Positions 1-7,896 are shown, counted from the stretch's first letter. The stretch is DNA of 12,868 nt from an uncultured Collinsella sp. (GCA_900556515.1 USPH01000013.1:1-12868); one strand, 5' to 3'. Notes: generated by a model from the sequence alone, not told the origin. Made by a program: numbers and translations.

Positions 1-171
1 GTTGTACAGCACGCCCTTGACGCCATCGATGTTCTCGAGCTCGGCCTTGTTGTATTTGCTCGTATCCTTGAGCACCAGACGCAGACGGGTCACGCAATGC
101 GTGGCGCCCTCGATGTTCTCCAGTCCGCCGACGTTGTCGACGACTTGCTGGGACACTGCCTTGTAGTCCAT
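1..171 (-). CDS. PTS permease, EIIB domain of glucose/sucrose family (N-terminal fragment, runs off the window)
   Basis: The 57 visible residues are the start of a PTS EIIB domain of the glucose/sucrose/beta-glucoside superfamily. The key segment is a Cys at residue 26 in the context THCVTRLRLVLKD, the Cys that accepts phosphate from EIIA and passes it to the incoming sugar. The rest (EIIC membrane part, possibly EIIA) lies outside the window. I chose the ATG at 171 because GGAGAGG lies just upstream; an in-frame ATG four codons earlier, next to AAAAGG, cannot be excluded. The gene starts 45 bp after the GH32 gene ends, with no terminator between, so the two are probably cotranscribed. That context suggests uptake and phosphorylation of sucrose or a related fructoside, but substrate cannot be read from this fragment. 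Confidence 0.88.
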   Translation of the reverse strand, partial: MDYKAVSQQVVDNVGGLENIEGATHCVTRLRLVLKDTSKYNKAELENIDGVKGVLYN

Positions 172-216
172 GTTCCTCTCCATTCCTTTTCTAAATCATA
201 AAACGGTTCGTTGCCA

Positions 217-1599
217 CTACAGAGACGCGATCGTTGCGTTTGCGCACTTGAGCGCACCGTCGGTGACGGTAAGCGCCACACCCTGGCCCTGCTTGTTGCA
301 GAAGCGAGCGTTGAGCGCAACATCATCGACAAAGATGGTCGCGATGTCGTCGTCGACGACCAGACGCACATGGTGAGTGCCCTCGCCCTTAAAGAACAAC
401 GGACGCTCGAGGCCCATGTTGTTGACCTGGAACCACGGGTACTGGGGAGCCGGCGTGAACTCGAGCTTGCCCTCGCGCAGGTTGGCGCGGAACTCATAGG
501 CAAGACCGGTCTCGGCGTCCTCGGCGAACTTGACCGAGAAGCCGGCAGCGTTACCGCCGAGCTCAATGTCGGCATCGAGCAAGTAGGTGGAGCCGGCGTC
601 TGCAGACAAAACCTGCTCGACCTTGCCCGACTCGCAGGAGAGCTCGAAGGCTTCGACAGCCTTGCCCTCGCCAAAGGCGCCGAGCATGCTCTCGGGAAGC
701 TTGGTGCCGAGCGAACCGTCCTCGCGCTGGACGATCTCGAGGGGCATGAAGGTACCGCCCCACAGGTAAGAGCTGGGGTCGCCGCCCTCGTCGCGCGTCG
801 GGACCCAACCAAAGAGAACGCGGCGCTCGCCATCGAATGCGGTGCGAGCGGCGTAGTACGCGCGGCCGTCGAAGGAGTCGTCAGCGGGGGTAATCCAAGG
901 ACCGTTGATGGACTTGGACATGCGGTAACGGGTCTTGTTGCCGTCGCTGTACTCGGAAAAGACGAGGTACCACCAGTCGCCCATCTTAAAGAGATCAGGC
1001 ATCTCAAACATGGTGTACAGGCCCGGGTTCCACCAGTCGCCCTGGAACTCCCAGTTGGTCAGATCCTTGGAGGTGAACTTGACCAGGCGGCCGGTCATCA
1101 GACGCTTGTCCTCGCCCACGCGCGTTCCGAGGATGAGCATATACTCCTCGTTCTCCTCGTCCCAAAGCACAAAGGGATCGCGCCAGTTGCGGTCATCGTA
1201 ACCCTCCTGGGGCGGAAGCAGCGTCTCGGCGATGTTCTTCTCCCACTTGACGGCGTCGTCACTCGTTGCGTGAAGAAGAACCTGCTTCATCAAGCGTGCG
1301 CGGACCTTATCGCGATTGCAACCAGTGTAGAGCGCATGGTACTTGTCGCCCACCTTAAACACCGTGCCGGCATAAATGTACTGGTCGACTTCCTCGTCGC
1401 CGCCACGCTCAAGGCTCTCGCCAAAGTCCTTGTAGTTGACGAAATCCTTGGTCGTAGCGAGTGCCCAGCCAAACGGCTCTCCGAAAGGTTCGGGGTTACG
1501 CGTGTCACGCTGATGATAGAGATAGAACGTGCCGTCCTCGCCGTACGGCATGATGTCGCCTACCCAAATTCCCTCAGGTTGGTAATACACCTTGTGCAT
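217..1599 (-). CDS. GH32-type glycoside hydrolase (probable beta-fructosidase / sucrose-6-phosphate hydrolase)
   Basis: A 460-aa protein of clan GH-J, best matching family 32. Residues 1-300 form the five-bladed propeller. Likely catalytic residues are D15 (nucleophile, in WVGDIMP), D141 (transition-state stabiliser, in NWRDP) and E199 (acid/base, in FEMPDLF). A GH32-like stretch (YYAARTAFDGERRVLFGW) is at 249-266, and residues from about 300 form the C-terminal beta-sandwich. The nucleophile motif is not the classical WMNDPNG, so substrate assignment is uncertain. There is no signal peptide, so it is probably cytoplasmic, which suits hydrolysis of a PTS-phosphorylated fructoside. The start at 1599 is preferred over an upstream in-frame ATG (1644) because GGAAAGGAAG lies 7 nt before it. 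The PTS gene follows directly and the LacI-type regulator precedes it. Other clan GH-J fructan- or oligosaccharide-active enzymes remain possible. Confidence 0.85.
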   Translation of the reverse strand: MHKVYYQPEGIWVGDIMPYGEDGTFYLYHQRDTRNPEPFGEPFGWALATTKDFVNYKDFGESLERGGDEEVDQYIYAGTVFKVGDKYHALYTGCNRDKVRARLMKQVLLHATSDDAVKWEKNIAETLLPPQEGYDDRNWRDPFVLWDEENEEYMLILGTRVGEDKRLMTGRLVKFTSKDLTNWEFQGDWWNPGLYTMFEMPDLFKMGDWWYLVFSEYSDGNKTRYRMSKSINGPWITPADDSFDGRAYYAARTAFDGERRVLFGWVPTRDEGGDPSSYLWGGTFMPLEIVQREDGSLGTKLPESMLGAFGEGKAVEAFELSCESGKVEQVLSADAGSTYLLDADIELGGNAAGFSVKFAEDAETGLAYEFRANLREGKLEFTPAPQYPWFQVNNMGLERPLFFKGEGTHHVRLVVDDDIATIFVDDVALNARFCNKQGQGVALTVTDGALKCANATIASL

Positions 1600-1642
1600 C
1601 CGAGACTTCCTTTCCCACGAGATACTAACTCGGTACAACTGC

Positions 1643-1671
1643 AAGATATGTCAATCGTTTTCATATGTCAA
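1643..1671 (-). promoter_or_regulatory. Sigma-70 promoter of the GH32-PTS operon
   Basis: On the minus strand a perfect TTGACA -35 (1666-1671) is followed by exactly 17 bp and a TATCTT -10 (1643-1648). Transcription would start near 1636, leaving a leader of about 36 nt before the ATG at 1599. The -35 lies inside one LacI-type operator and the spacer contains a second, so repressor binding would directly block RNA polymerase. Confidence 0.75.
1649..1663. promoter_or_regulatory. LacI-family operator O1 (promoter spacer)
   Basis: The plus-strand sequence TGTCAATCGTTTTCA lies between the -10 and -35 of the hydrolase promoter. It shares 14 of 15 positions with operator O2, and their central CG steps are 17 bp apart, so the two sites lie on slightly offset faces of the helix. 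The core resembles known LacI/GalR-family operators (AAACGTTT-like). Confidence 0.65.
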
Positions 1672-1680
1672 ACGTTTTCA
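1666..1680. promoter_or_regulatory. LacI-family operator O2 (overlaps -35)
   Basis: The plus-strand sequence TGTCAAACGTTTTCA overlaps the -35 hexamer. It contains the palindromic core AAACGTTT and closely matches the site in front of the repressor gene (2815-2829). It is the best operator of the set and is probably bound by the LacI-type protein encoded at 1784-2794. Confidence 0.7.
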
Positions 1681-1712
1681 CACTAATACGTCTTTTCGCA
1701 GCTCCAGTCGTC

Positions 1713-1727
1713 GGCAAACGGTTGACA
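1713..1727. promoter_or_regulatory. Possible auxiliary LacI-family operator O3
   Basis: Read on the minus strand this is TGTCAACCGTTTGCC, sharing the TGTCAA-N-CGTTT layout of O1 and O2. Its central CG is 46 bp upstream of that of O2. It could be an auxiliary site that stabilises repression, or a degenerate copy. Confidence 0.4.
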
Positions 1728-1783
1728 TATACCGGTGAACGGTAATCAGAGGCGTTTGAGGAATTCTTTTGGCACGGGATGAA

Positions 1784-2794
1784 CTACGCGGTTTTGCCCT
1801 CAATGAGTTCAACGGGGAGCTTGATATTCGATTCGGGATTATCGCCGTTAATAAGAGCGATGATGGATTGCGCCGCGAGCTCTCCGATGCGATCGATATC
1901 TTGACGTACGGTTGTTAAGTCAGGCATAAACGTCATAGTTCGGCGGGCACCATCCGCGCCCACCACCTTAATATCGTCCGGAGCACTCAAGCCGCGCTGC
2001 TTCATCATGTTGAGGCAGATGGCCGCCATCGTGTCGTCTCCCGCAAAGATGCCGTCAATATCGGGGTTCTCATCGAGGATCTTCGCAACGACCGCGCCCT
2101 TTTCGTCGTCGGGCTTAACGAACTCAACCTCACGGACAAGCGCGGACAAACCGGCCTGCTCAACAACATCGAGGTAGGCATCGGTACGCTTATTGGCAGG
2201 CATGCGCATGCGGCTATTGCTGCGCAGGCACAGGATACGCCTGCAGCCGTCATCAATCAGACGGCGCGTGGCGAGCTCGCCGATGCCATAGCTGTCACTT
2301 GCAATCTGGACAGAGCCCTCGCCAAGATCGCAGTCGATGCCAACCAGGCTCAAGCCCATCTCGGCATATGCCTCGGCACCGATATTGAGGGAGTTGACGA
2401 TGACGCCGTCGACCATATTGCGGCGGAGCATGTCAATATAGGAACGCTCAAGATCGGGTCGATTGGCGCTGTTGCACAGCAGCATCTTAAAGCCGTTTTC
2501 CGCCAACGTGCGCTCGACCGCCTGCACAACCTGAGCATGGAACGGGCTGCTCACAAAGGGAACGATCATACCGATAAGATTCAGGCGACCGTTGAGCATG
2601 GCACGGGCGATATCGTTGGGCGTATAGTTGATGCGCTCCATCGCGGCATGGACCTTATCGCGGGTCTCTTGGCTAATATAGCCGCGATTATTAAGCACGC
2701 GAGATACCGTAGTAGGCGAAACCCCCGCCACCGCTGCAACTTCCTTGATGCCAGGCTTAGCAGAATCCTTAGAACGAGCGCCCTCGCGAGCCAT
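1784..2794 (-). CDS. LacI/GalR-family transcriptional repressor
   Basis: A 336-aa regulator of normal family length. The N-terminal helix-turn-helix is at about residues 16-37 (IKEVAAVAGVSPTTVSRVLN) and the hinge helix at about 58-70 (TPNDIARAMLNGR). A periplasmic-binding-like sensor domain starts at about 72 (NLIGMIVPFVSSPFHAQVV) and includes GIFAGDDTMA near 248-257. It should bind a sugar or sugar phosphate and release DNA on induction. The start at 2794 is chosen over an in-frame ATG at 2815 because GGGGGAGG lies about 5 nt upstream, and because the 2815 start would fall inside the operator. It is encoded just upstream of the GH32 and PTS genes, and matching operators occur at its own promoter and theirs. 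It is probably their local repressor (a ScrR-like role), and it is autoregulated; the inducer is unknown. Confidence 0.92.
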   Translation of the reverse strand: MAREGARSKDSAKPGIKEVAAVAGVSPTTVSRVLNNRGYISQETRDKVHAAMERINYTPNDIARAMLNGRLNLIGMIVPFVSSPFHAQVVQAVERTLAENGFKMLLCNSANRPDLERSYIDMLRRNMVDGVIVNSLNIGAEAYAEMGLSLVGIDCDLGEGSVQIASDSYGIGELATRRLIDDGCRRILCLRSNSRMRMPANKRTDAYLDVVEQAGLSALVREVEFVKPDDEKGAVVAKILDENPDIDGIFAGDDTMAAICLNMMKQRGLSAPDDIKVVGADGARRTMTFMPDLTTVRQDIDRIGELAAQSIIALINGDNPESNIKLPVELIEGKTA

Positions 2795-2814
2795 AGCACC
2801 CTCCCCCATCAACA

Positions 2815-2829
2815 TGTCAAACGTTTACA
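2815..2829. promoter_or_regulatory. LacI-family operator O4 (autoregulatory)
   Basis: The plus-strand sequence TGTCAAACGTTTACA shares 14 of 15 bases with O2 at the hydrolase promoter. It sits immediately upstream of the repressor's ribosome binding site and overlaps the proposed -10, so the repressor should limit its own synthesis. Confidence 0.7.
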
Positions 2830-2853
2830 TACGAACAAAGCATACCCCAACAA
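2826..2853 (-). promoter_or_regulatory. Probable promoter of the LacI-family gene
   Basis: On the minus strand TTGTTG (2848-2853) and TATGTA (2826-2831) are separated by 16 bp. The -10 overlaps operator O4. The -10 is a moderate match only, so this is a reasonable candidate rather than a firm call. Confidence 0.45.
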
Positions 2854-2918
2854 CAGCGGGTAGACGGTAACAGCACAAGTAAGTAAACGACTCATCCAAA
2901 TAATTAGGAGAGTTCCGC

Positions 2919-3099
2919 CTAAAGGGTGACTACACAGGACCCCCGCCGGGCCGCTTTGGGTTACTTTCCAAAACATTTCCGCAGGACGCAAAGGGCTCCG
3001 CCGCGCGAAGCGCGCAGCGGAGCCCTTTGCATGTCCGAGGACGTTTTGGAAAGTAACCCAAAGCGGCCCGGCGATCCTGCGGGAGTTAAACCCCTTTAG
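2919..3099. repeat. Large nested palindrome (possible MITE-like element or strong RNA hairpin)
   Basis: Two perfect 31-bp inverted arms at 2944-2974 and 3043-3073 enclose a second hairpin: 14-bp arms at 2988-3001 and 3017-3030, with a further CGCGC/GCGCG stem and a GAA loop inside. Outside the main arms, short complementary blocks continue: CAGGA (2935-2939) with TCCTG (3075-3079), and CTAAAGGG (2919-2926) with CCCTTTAG (3092-3099). The right end overlaps the stop codon of the small PFL subunit. No open reading frame of note is present. It fills most of the gap between the repressor promoter and the pfl genes. There is no T-run after either hairpin, so it is not a classical intrinsic terminator, though such a stem could still slow polymerase or protect the mRNA 3' end. 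No convincing target-site duplication was seen. Confidence 0.75.
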
Positions 3100-3347
3100 A
3101 ACTTGTCGTGGAAGGTACGCGAAATGACCTCGTCCTGCTGCTCCTTGGTGAGCGTGTGGAAGTTCACGGCATAGCCGGAAACGCGGATGGTCAGCTGCGG
3201 GTACTTCTCGGGGTGAGCCTGAGCATCGAGCAGCGTCTCACGGTTGAAGACGTTGATGTTCAGGTGGTGGCCACCCTTCTCGGCGTAAGCGTCGAGCATG
3301 TGGACCAGGTTATCGGCCTGAGTCTCGGAAACTTCAGAAACCTTCAT
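3096..3347 (-). CDS. grcA: Stand-alone glycyl-radical domain: small subunit of split pyruvate formate-lyase (GrcA/YfiD-like)
   Basis: This 83-aa protein is the C-terminal glycyl-radical domain of pyruvate formate-lyase made as a separate chain. RVSGYA at residues 55-60 is the radical motif, with G58 as the radical residue (E. coli PflB G734). The flanking segments [16 protein letters not shown] and [10 protein letters not shown] align closely with the E. coli PflB C-terminus as I remember it. The start is firm: AAGGAGA lies about 6 nt upstream of the ATG. E. coli GrcA (about 127 aa) is a spare part for a complete PFL. Here the neighbouring large subunit has no radical domain of its own, so this protein should be an obligate partner, activated by a PFL-activating radical SAM enzyme not present in this window. 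Automatic annotation would probably call it autonomous glycyl radical cofactor GrcA. That name fits the domain but understates the likely role. Confidence 0.9.
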   Translation of the reverse strand: MKVSEVSETQADNLVHMLDAYAEKGGHHLNINVFNRETLLDAQAHPEKYPQLTIRVSGYAVNFHTLTKEQQDEVISRTFHDKF

Positions 3348-3370
3348 AATGTGTCTCCTTCGATCGATAG

Positions 3371-3390
3371 GCGCCGGCCGAAACCGGCGC
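3371..3390. other. GC-rich hairpin in the spacer between the split pfl genes
   Basis: A perfect 7-bp stem (GCGCCGG at 3371-3377, CCGGCGC at 3384-3390) with a 6-nt loop lies about 10 nt upstream of the ribosome binding site of the small subunit. No T-run follows on the minus strand, so it is unlikely to terminate transcription. It could protect the 3' end of the large-subunit message or affect translation of the downstream gene. Confidence 0.55.
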
Positions 3391-3407
3391 GCTAATCAGT
3401 AATCGTT

Positions 3408-3430
3408 ATTGTTAGTATAGCACTAACAAT
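3408..3430. promoter_or_regulatory. Perfect 9-bp inverted repeat with possible extended -10, right after the pfl large subunit
   Basis: ATTGTTAGT (3408-3416) and ACTAACAAT (3422-3430) are exact inverse complements around a 5-bp centre. They start 3 bp after the stop codon of the large subunit. On the minus strand the right part reads TGCTATACT, which matches an extended -10 (TGN then TATACT). No good -35 is present. It may be an operator, a minor promoter giving extra small-subunit mRNA, or an RNA hairpin. The AT-rich symmetry favours protein binding or a weak hairpin over a terminator. Confidence 0.4.
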
Positions 3431-3432
3431 AG

Positions 3433-5484
<2,052 letters not shown>

Positions 5485-5880
5485 TGTGTAACCACGCTCC
5501 TAGTTACGTGTAATGCGGCGCTCTCTCACACCGCTGCTTATTGAATTCTTGAATGTTCGGCTTGCACTACCGGCTTCTTCCGTTCTTCACCACACGTTGT
5601 TGCAGGAAAAACGTTTGTCCACCTTGGAACTACAACCCAAAACCCAAGATTTCACCCGTTTGAGAAGGATAACATAGCGACCCTCTCCATCTGGGCTGTT
5701 ATATGTTTCTTTTTTTATATCATAAGGGCGTTTTTTACAAACCCGCAGGAAATACGAGCGCGAACAACTACCGTTCACCGATTTGTATGTTATTTTTCCT
5801 TGCCTTTGTACGATGTTCGCTCTAGCTGTTATGCCAGCTTTAGCAGGGTAAAGTGTCTCAGAGACCCTACAGAAACATGC
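5485..5880 (-). promoter_or_regulatory. Long gene-free leader and promoter region of the pfl operon
   Basis: Almost 400 bp without a credible gene separate pflB from the terminator of the preceding unit. The stretch around 5700-5740 is strongly AT-rich, unlike the rest of the window. On the minus strand TTGTAA (5735-5740) and TATAAA (5714-5719) with a 15-bp spacer, or the overlapping TATGAT, are the best promoter candidates, and both are imperfect. Other structures are a direct repeat TTGAAT-TC-TTGAAT near 5541-5554, a LacI-like site at 5605-5620, and a short palindrome GTCTCAGAGAC near 5853. No FNR-type TTGAT-N4-ATCAA site was seen. A small 63-codon frame here has no family resemblance and was not called. 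Confidence 0.4.
5605..5620. promoter_or_regulatory. LacI-family operator-like site upstream of pflB
   Basis: GGAAAAACGTTTGTCC is a near-perfect palindrome (7 of 8 pairs) centred on CG. It shares 11 of 13 positions with the AAAACGTTTGACA part of operator O2 read on the minus strand. It lies about 120-135 bp upstream of the pflB start. It could bind the neighbouring repressor or a global LacI/CcpA-like sugar regulator; chance cannot be excluded. Confidence 0.35.
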
Positions 5881-5912
5881 AGGGCGACCACGGGATCCCC
5901 CGTGGCCGCCCT
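5881..5912 (-). terminator. Hairpin terminator after the kdgT-like gene
   Basis: The stem AGGGCG-A-CCACGGG (5881-5894) pairs with CCCGTGG-C-CGCCCT (5899-5912) around a 4-nt loop, with one A/C mismatch. On the minus strand it starts 39 nt after the permease stop codon and is followed by a weakly T-rich GCATGTTTCTGT. The stem is strong but the T tract poor, so termination is likely but not certain. Confidence 0.6.
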
Positions 5913-5951
5913 GTGGCGTAGCTAGTTTTTAGCTTTGATTGCCGCTTGGCA

Positions 5952-6971
5952 TTAGGCGGCTGCGGCGGCCTTGTCGGTCGTTGCCTTGCTATCGCCGTTG
6001 CCCTGGCCCTCAAAATGTTTGTAGCACCAGCTGGTGACCAGCGGGGTCAAAATAGCCGTCACGATTGCGCAGGCAGCAACCTGTGCCGTAGCCGTCGCGA
6101 GCACCGCACCGCCGTACAAGGCCTCGTTGACGCTTGCCATGGCAGCAGGCGTGGCCACATTGGCTCCAGCGCAGCTCGAAATGGCCGCACCTGCGACACC
6201 CGTACCACCCGTGAGCTTATCGACCGCGATGACGGGAATTGCAAAGACCACCGAGCAGATCACGCCGAGCAGAATACCGGGGAGACCGCCATTAATGAGC
6301 TGGCCAAAGGTCATGGTCGAGCCCATGGCAAAGAAGACGAGCACGATGATGGCGGAAAGTGCCGGTGCCATCATCTTCTTAAAGCTGGGGAAGAGGTTAC
6401 CCAGGATAATGCCGATGACGATCGGCAGAATGGCACCCACGAGCGACCAGCCGATCGGAGCCTGACCGGCAGCGCCGAGCACGATCATCGTGACCGGAGG
6501 GCCGACAACGAGCGTGGTGATGGCGACAGCGCCACGCTCGGCCTCGTTGCCCATGGTGCCCATCAGACCAGCGTACATAGCGTTGTTGGCGCCGGTGCAA
6601 GCCGCCAGCATCACCATGGCAGAGATGCCAAACAGGTTGTCGTTGAACACATAAAGGATGAGCAGCGACACGGCAACGACCACGATCTGCTTGACAGCGA
6701 TGATGATGGCGCCGCGTGCAGCGGCGGCGGGAGCACTCTTAAACGAAATCGTCGTACCGACGATGAGCAAAAAGGCGCCAACGAGCGGGCCTGCACCCTG
6801 CTGGGTCATGCCAAGCGTAAAGCTACCGAGCGTTTTAAACAGGTCGGGGAATAGCGTGTTGAGCAGGCAGCCCAACAGAAGCGGCACCAAGATATTGGCG
6901 CCCGGGATGGAGGACATCTTAAAGAACGGCTCCTTTGCCGCCGGCGCCTCCACCGCAGTCGATTCACTCAT
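5952..6971 (-). CDS. kdgT: 2-keto-3-deoxygluconate permease, KdgT family
   Basis: A 339-aa very hydrophobic protein with about ten membrane segments, close to the length of E. coli KdgT (about 327 aa). Family-like signatures are the N-terminal IPGANILVPLLLGCLLNTLFPDLF, ACTGANNAMYAGLMG near 125-139, and the C-terminal SSCAGANVATPAAMASVNEALY near 265-286. KdgT members are thought to import 2-keto-3-deoxygluconate with protons across the cytoplasmic membrane. The tail (about 321-339, GQGNGDSKATTDKAAAAA) is low-complexity and probably cytoplasmic. The start at 6971 has AAAGGAG 6 nt upstream and is preferred over an ATG seven codons earlier that lacks one. It lies 108 bp downstream of a short-chain dehydrogenase gene that may act in the same pathway. 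Actual substrate is inferred from family only. Confidence 0.88.
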   Translation of the reverse strand: MSESTAVEAPAAKEPFFKMSSIPGANILVPLLLGCLLNTLFPDLFKTLGSFTLGMTQQGAGPLVGAFLLIVGTTISFKSAPAAAARGAIIIAVKQIVVVAVSLLILYVFNDNLFGISAMVMLAACTGANNAMYAGLMGTMGNEAERGAVAITTLVVGPPVTMIVLGAAGQAPIGWSLVGAILPIVIGIILGNLFPSFKKMMAPALSAIIVLVFFAMGSTMTFGQLINGGLPGILLGVICSVVFAIPVIAVDKLTGGTGVAGAAISSCAGANVATPAAMASVNEALYGGAVLATATAQVAACAIVTAILTPLVTSWCYKHFEGQGNGDSKATTDKAAAAA

Positions 6972-7028
6972 ATATATCTCCTTTGGATGCATGCGAATCG
7001 TAGCCGCACGCGCCTATGTCAGAAAGAA

Positions 7029-7048
7029 GGCGACAACCCCGAGTCGCC
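7029..7048 (-). terminator. Weak intrinsic terminator or attenuator between the dehydrogenase and permease genes
   Basis: On the minus strand GGCGAC and GTCGCC form a perfect 6-bp stem with an 8-nt loop, directly followed by TTCTTTCTGAC. The stem is short and the T-run is interrupted, so partial read-through into the permease gene is expected. This could lower permease expression relative to the dehydrogenase. Confidence 0.4.
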
Positions 7049-7079
7049 AGGGTCGCCGCCAAACGATCACCGCGGGGTA

Positions 7080-7829
7080 TTACCCGTCCAGAACGATGCC
7101 GCCGTCGCAGTCACCAATCTCGCCGTTCACGAAGCTGGCGAGGTCGGAAGCGAAGAACAGCACCATCTGCGCAGGCTCGCTAGCCTGGGCGGCGCGGCCC
7201 AGAGGAATACCGTTGATGATGCGCTGAGAGTTCTCGTCAGAGAGAATCGAGGTCATATCGGTCAACGTGAGCGACGGGCACACAGCGTTGCAGCGGACGC
7301 CGAACTTGCCGCCTTCCTTGGCGACTGCCTTGGTTAGACCGTTAACACCGGCCTTGGAGCTCGCGTAGGCAGCGGTGCCGAGCAGGCCACCACCGATTTT
7401 GCCCGCAACGGAACTCACGTTGACGATAGTGCCGGCATGGGCCGCCTTAAAGTGCGGGTACACGGCGTTCATCATAGTGAAGGTACCGTTGAGGTTGATG
7501 TCGATGGTGCGACGCCACTCGGTGTCATCGATCTCGTCAAACTTCTTGGTGCTGATGACGCCAGCGCAGTTGATCAGGATGTTGGTTTGCGGCAGGTCCG
7601 TAAAAATCTGCTCGACGGTCTCGCGCGCCTTGGGCGCATCGGCGACATCGAGCTGATAGAACTTGTTGCCCTCGCCAAGCTCGGCCACAGCGGCCTCGCC
7701 CTTAGCAGCGTTCCTTGCGATGAGCGCGACATGTCCGCCGCCCGCGACGATGCCCTTGGCGATCTCGAGGCCAATGCCCTGAGTGCCGCCCGTGACAATC
7801 GCGGTCTTGCCCGTGAAGTCAAATGCCAT
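7080..7829 (-). CDS. Short-chain dehydrogenase/reductase (KduD / gluconate 5-dehydrogenase / FabG-like)
   Basis: A 249-aa classical SDR of typical length. The dinucleotide-binding motif TGGTQGIG is at 13-20, NCAG at 87-90, and the catalytic Ser140, Tyr155 and Lys159 (YASSK) are all present. A proline-containing segment after the active site (NAVCPSLTLTDM, 181-192) is also typical. The second beta strand ends in LIARN with no acidic residue, which in this family points to NADP(H) rather than NAD. I chose the ATG at 7829 (MAFDFTGKTAIVTGG) because it starts just before the Rossmann fold and has AAAGGGGGA upstream. The adjoining KdgT-type permease suggests a role in 2-keto-3-deoxygluconate, ketouronate or gluconate metabolism, for example the 5-dehydrogenase step. 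SDR substrates cannot be read from motifs, so the exact reaction stays open. Confidence 0.85.
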   Translation of the reverse strand: MAFDFTGKTAIVTGGTQGIGLEIAKGIVAGGGHVALIARNAAKGEAAVAELGEGNKFYQLDVADAPKARETVEQIFTDLPQTNILINCAGVISTKKFDEIDDTEWRRTIDINLNGTFTMMNAVYPHFKAAHAGTIVNVSSVAGKIGGGLLGTAAYASSKAGVNGLTKAVAKEGGKFGVRCNAVCPSLTLTDMTSILSDENSQRIINGIPLGRAAQASEPAQMVLFFASDLASFVNGEIGDCDGGIVLDG

Positions 7830-7877
7830 GACTCCATCCCCCTTTATGTAAGGTGTCTCCTTGCGGGAAGTTGGAGC

Positions 7878-7896
7878 ATCGCACGTGGCGATTATA
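7878..7896 (-). promoter_or_regulatory. Consensus -10 and overlapping palindrome in front of the dehydrogenase gene
   Basis: On the minus strand a perfect TATAAT (7891-7896) lies about 60 nt upstream of the start codon, but no good -35 lies 16-18 bp before it (TTGTCA is 22 bp away). Immediately downstream, and overlapping the -10 by 2 bp, is the inverted repeat ATCGC-N5-GCGAT (7878-7892), placed where a repressor would block initiation. Confidence 0.45.

Noticed and set aside
211..1686. 491-codon plus-strand frame opposite the GH32 gene
   Set aside because: No family resemblance and no ribosome binding site; the minus frame carries the hydrolase motifs.
2988..3030. Classical intrinsic terminator for the pfl operon
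   Set aside because: The inner hairpin is strong but no T-run follows on either strand, so it was described as a palindromic element instead.
3348..3432. Frameshift or sequencing error breaking one pfl gene into two
   Set aside because: The gap has its own stop codon, 85 bp of structured non-coding sequence and a strong ribosome binding site before the second ATG, so the split is real in this sequence.
5541..5554. FNR-type binding site suggested by TTGAAT repeats
   Set aside because: The repeats are direct rather than inverted and do not fit TTGAT-N4-ATCAA.
5587..5778. Small 63-codon minus-strand frame upstream of pflB
   Set aside because: No recognisable motif or ribosome binding site, and it sits in an AT-rich regulatory stretch; judged random.
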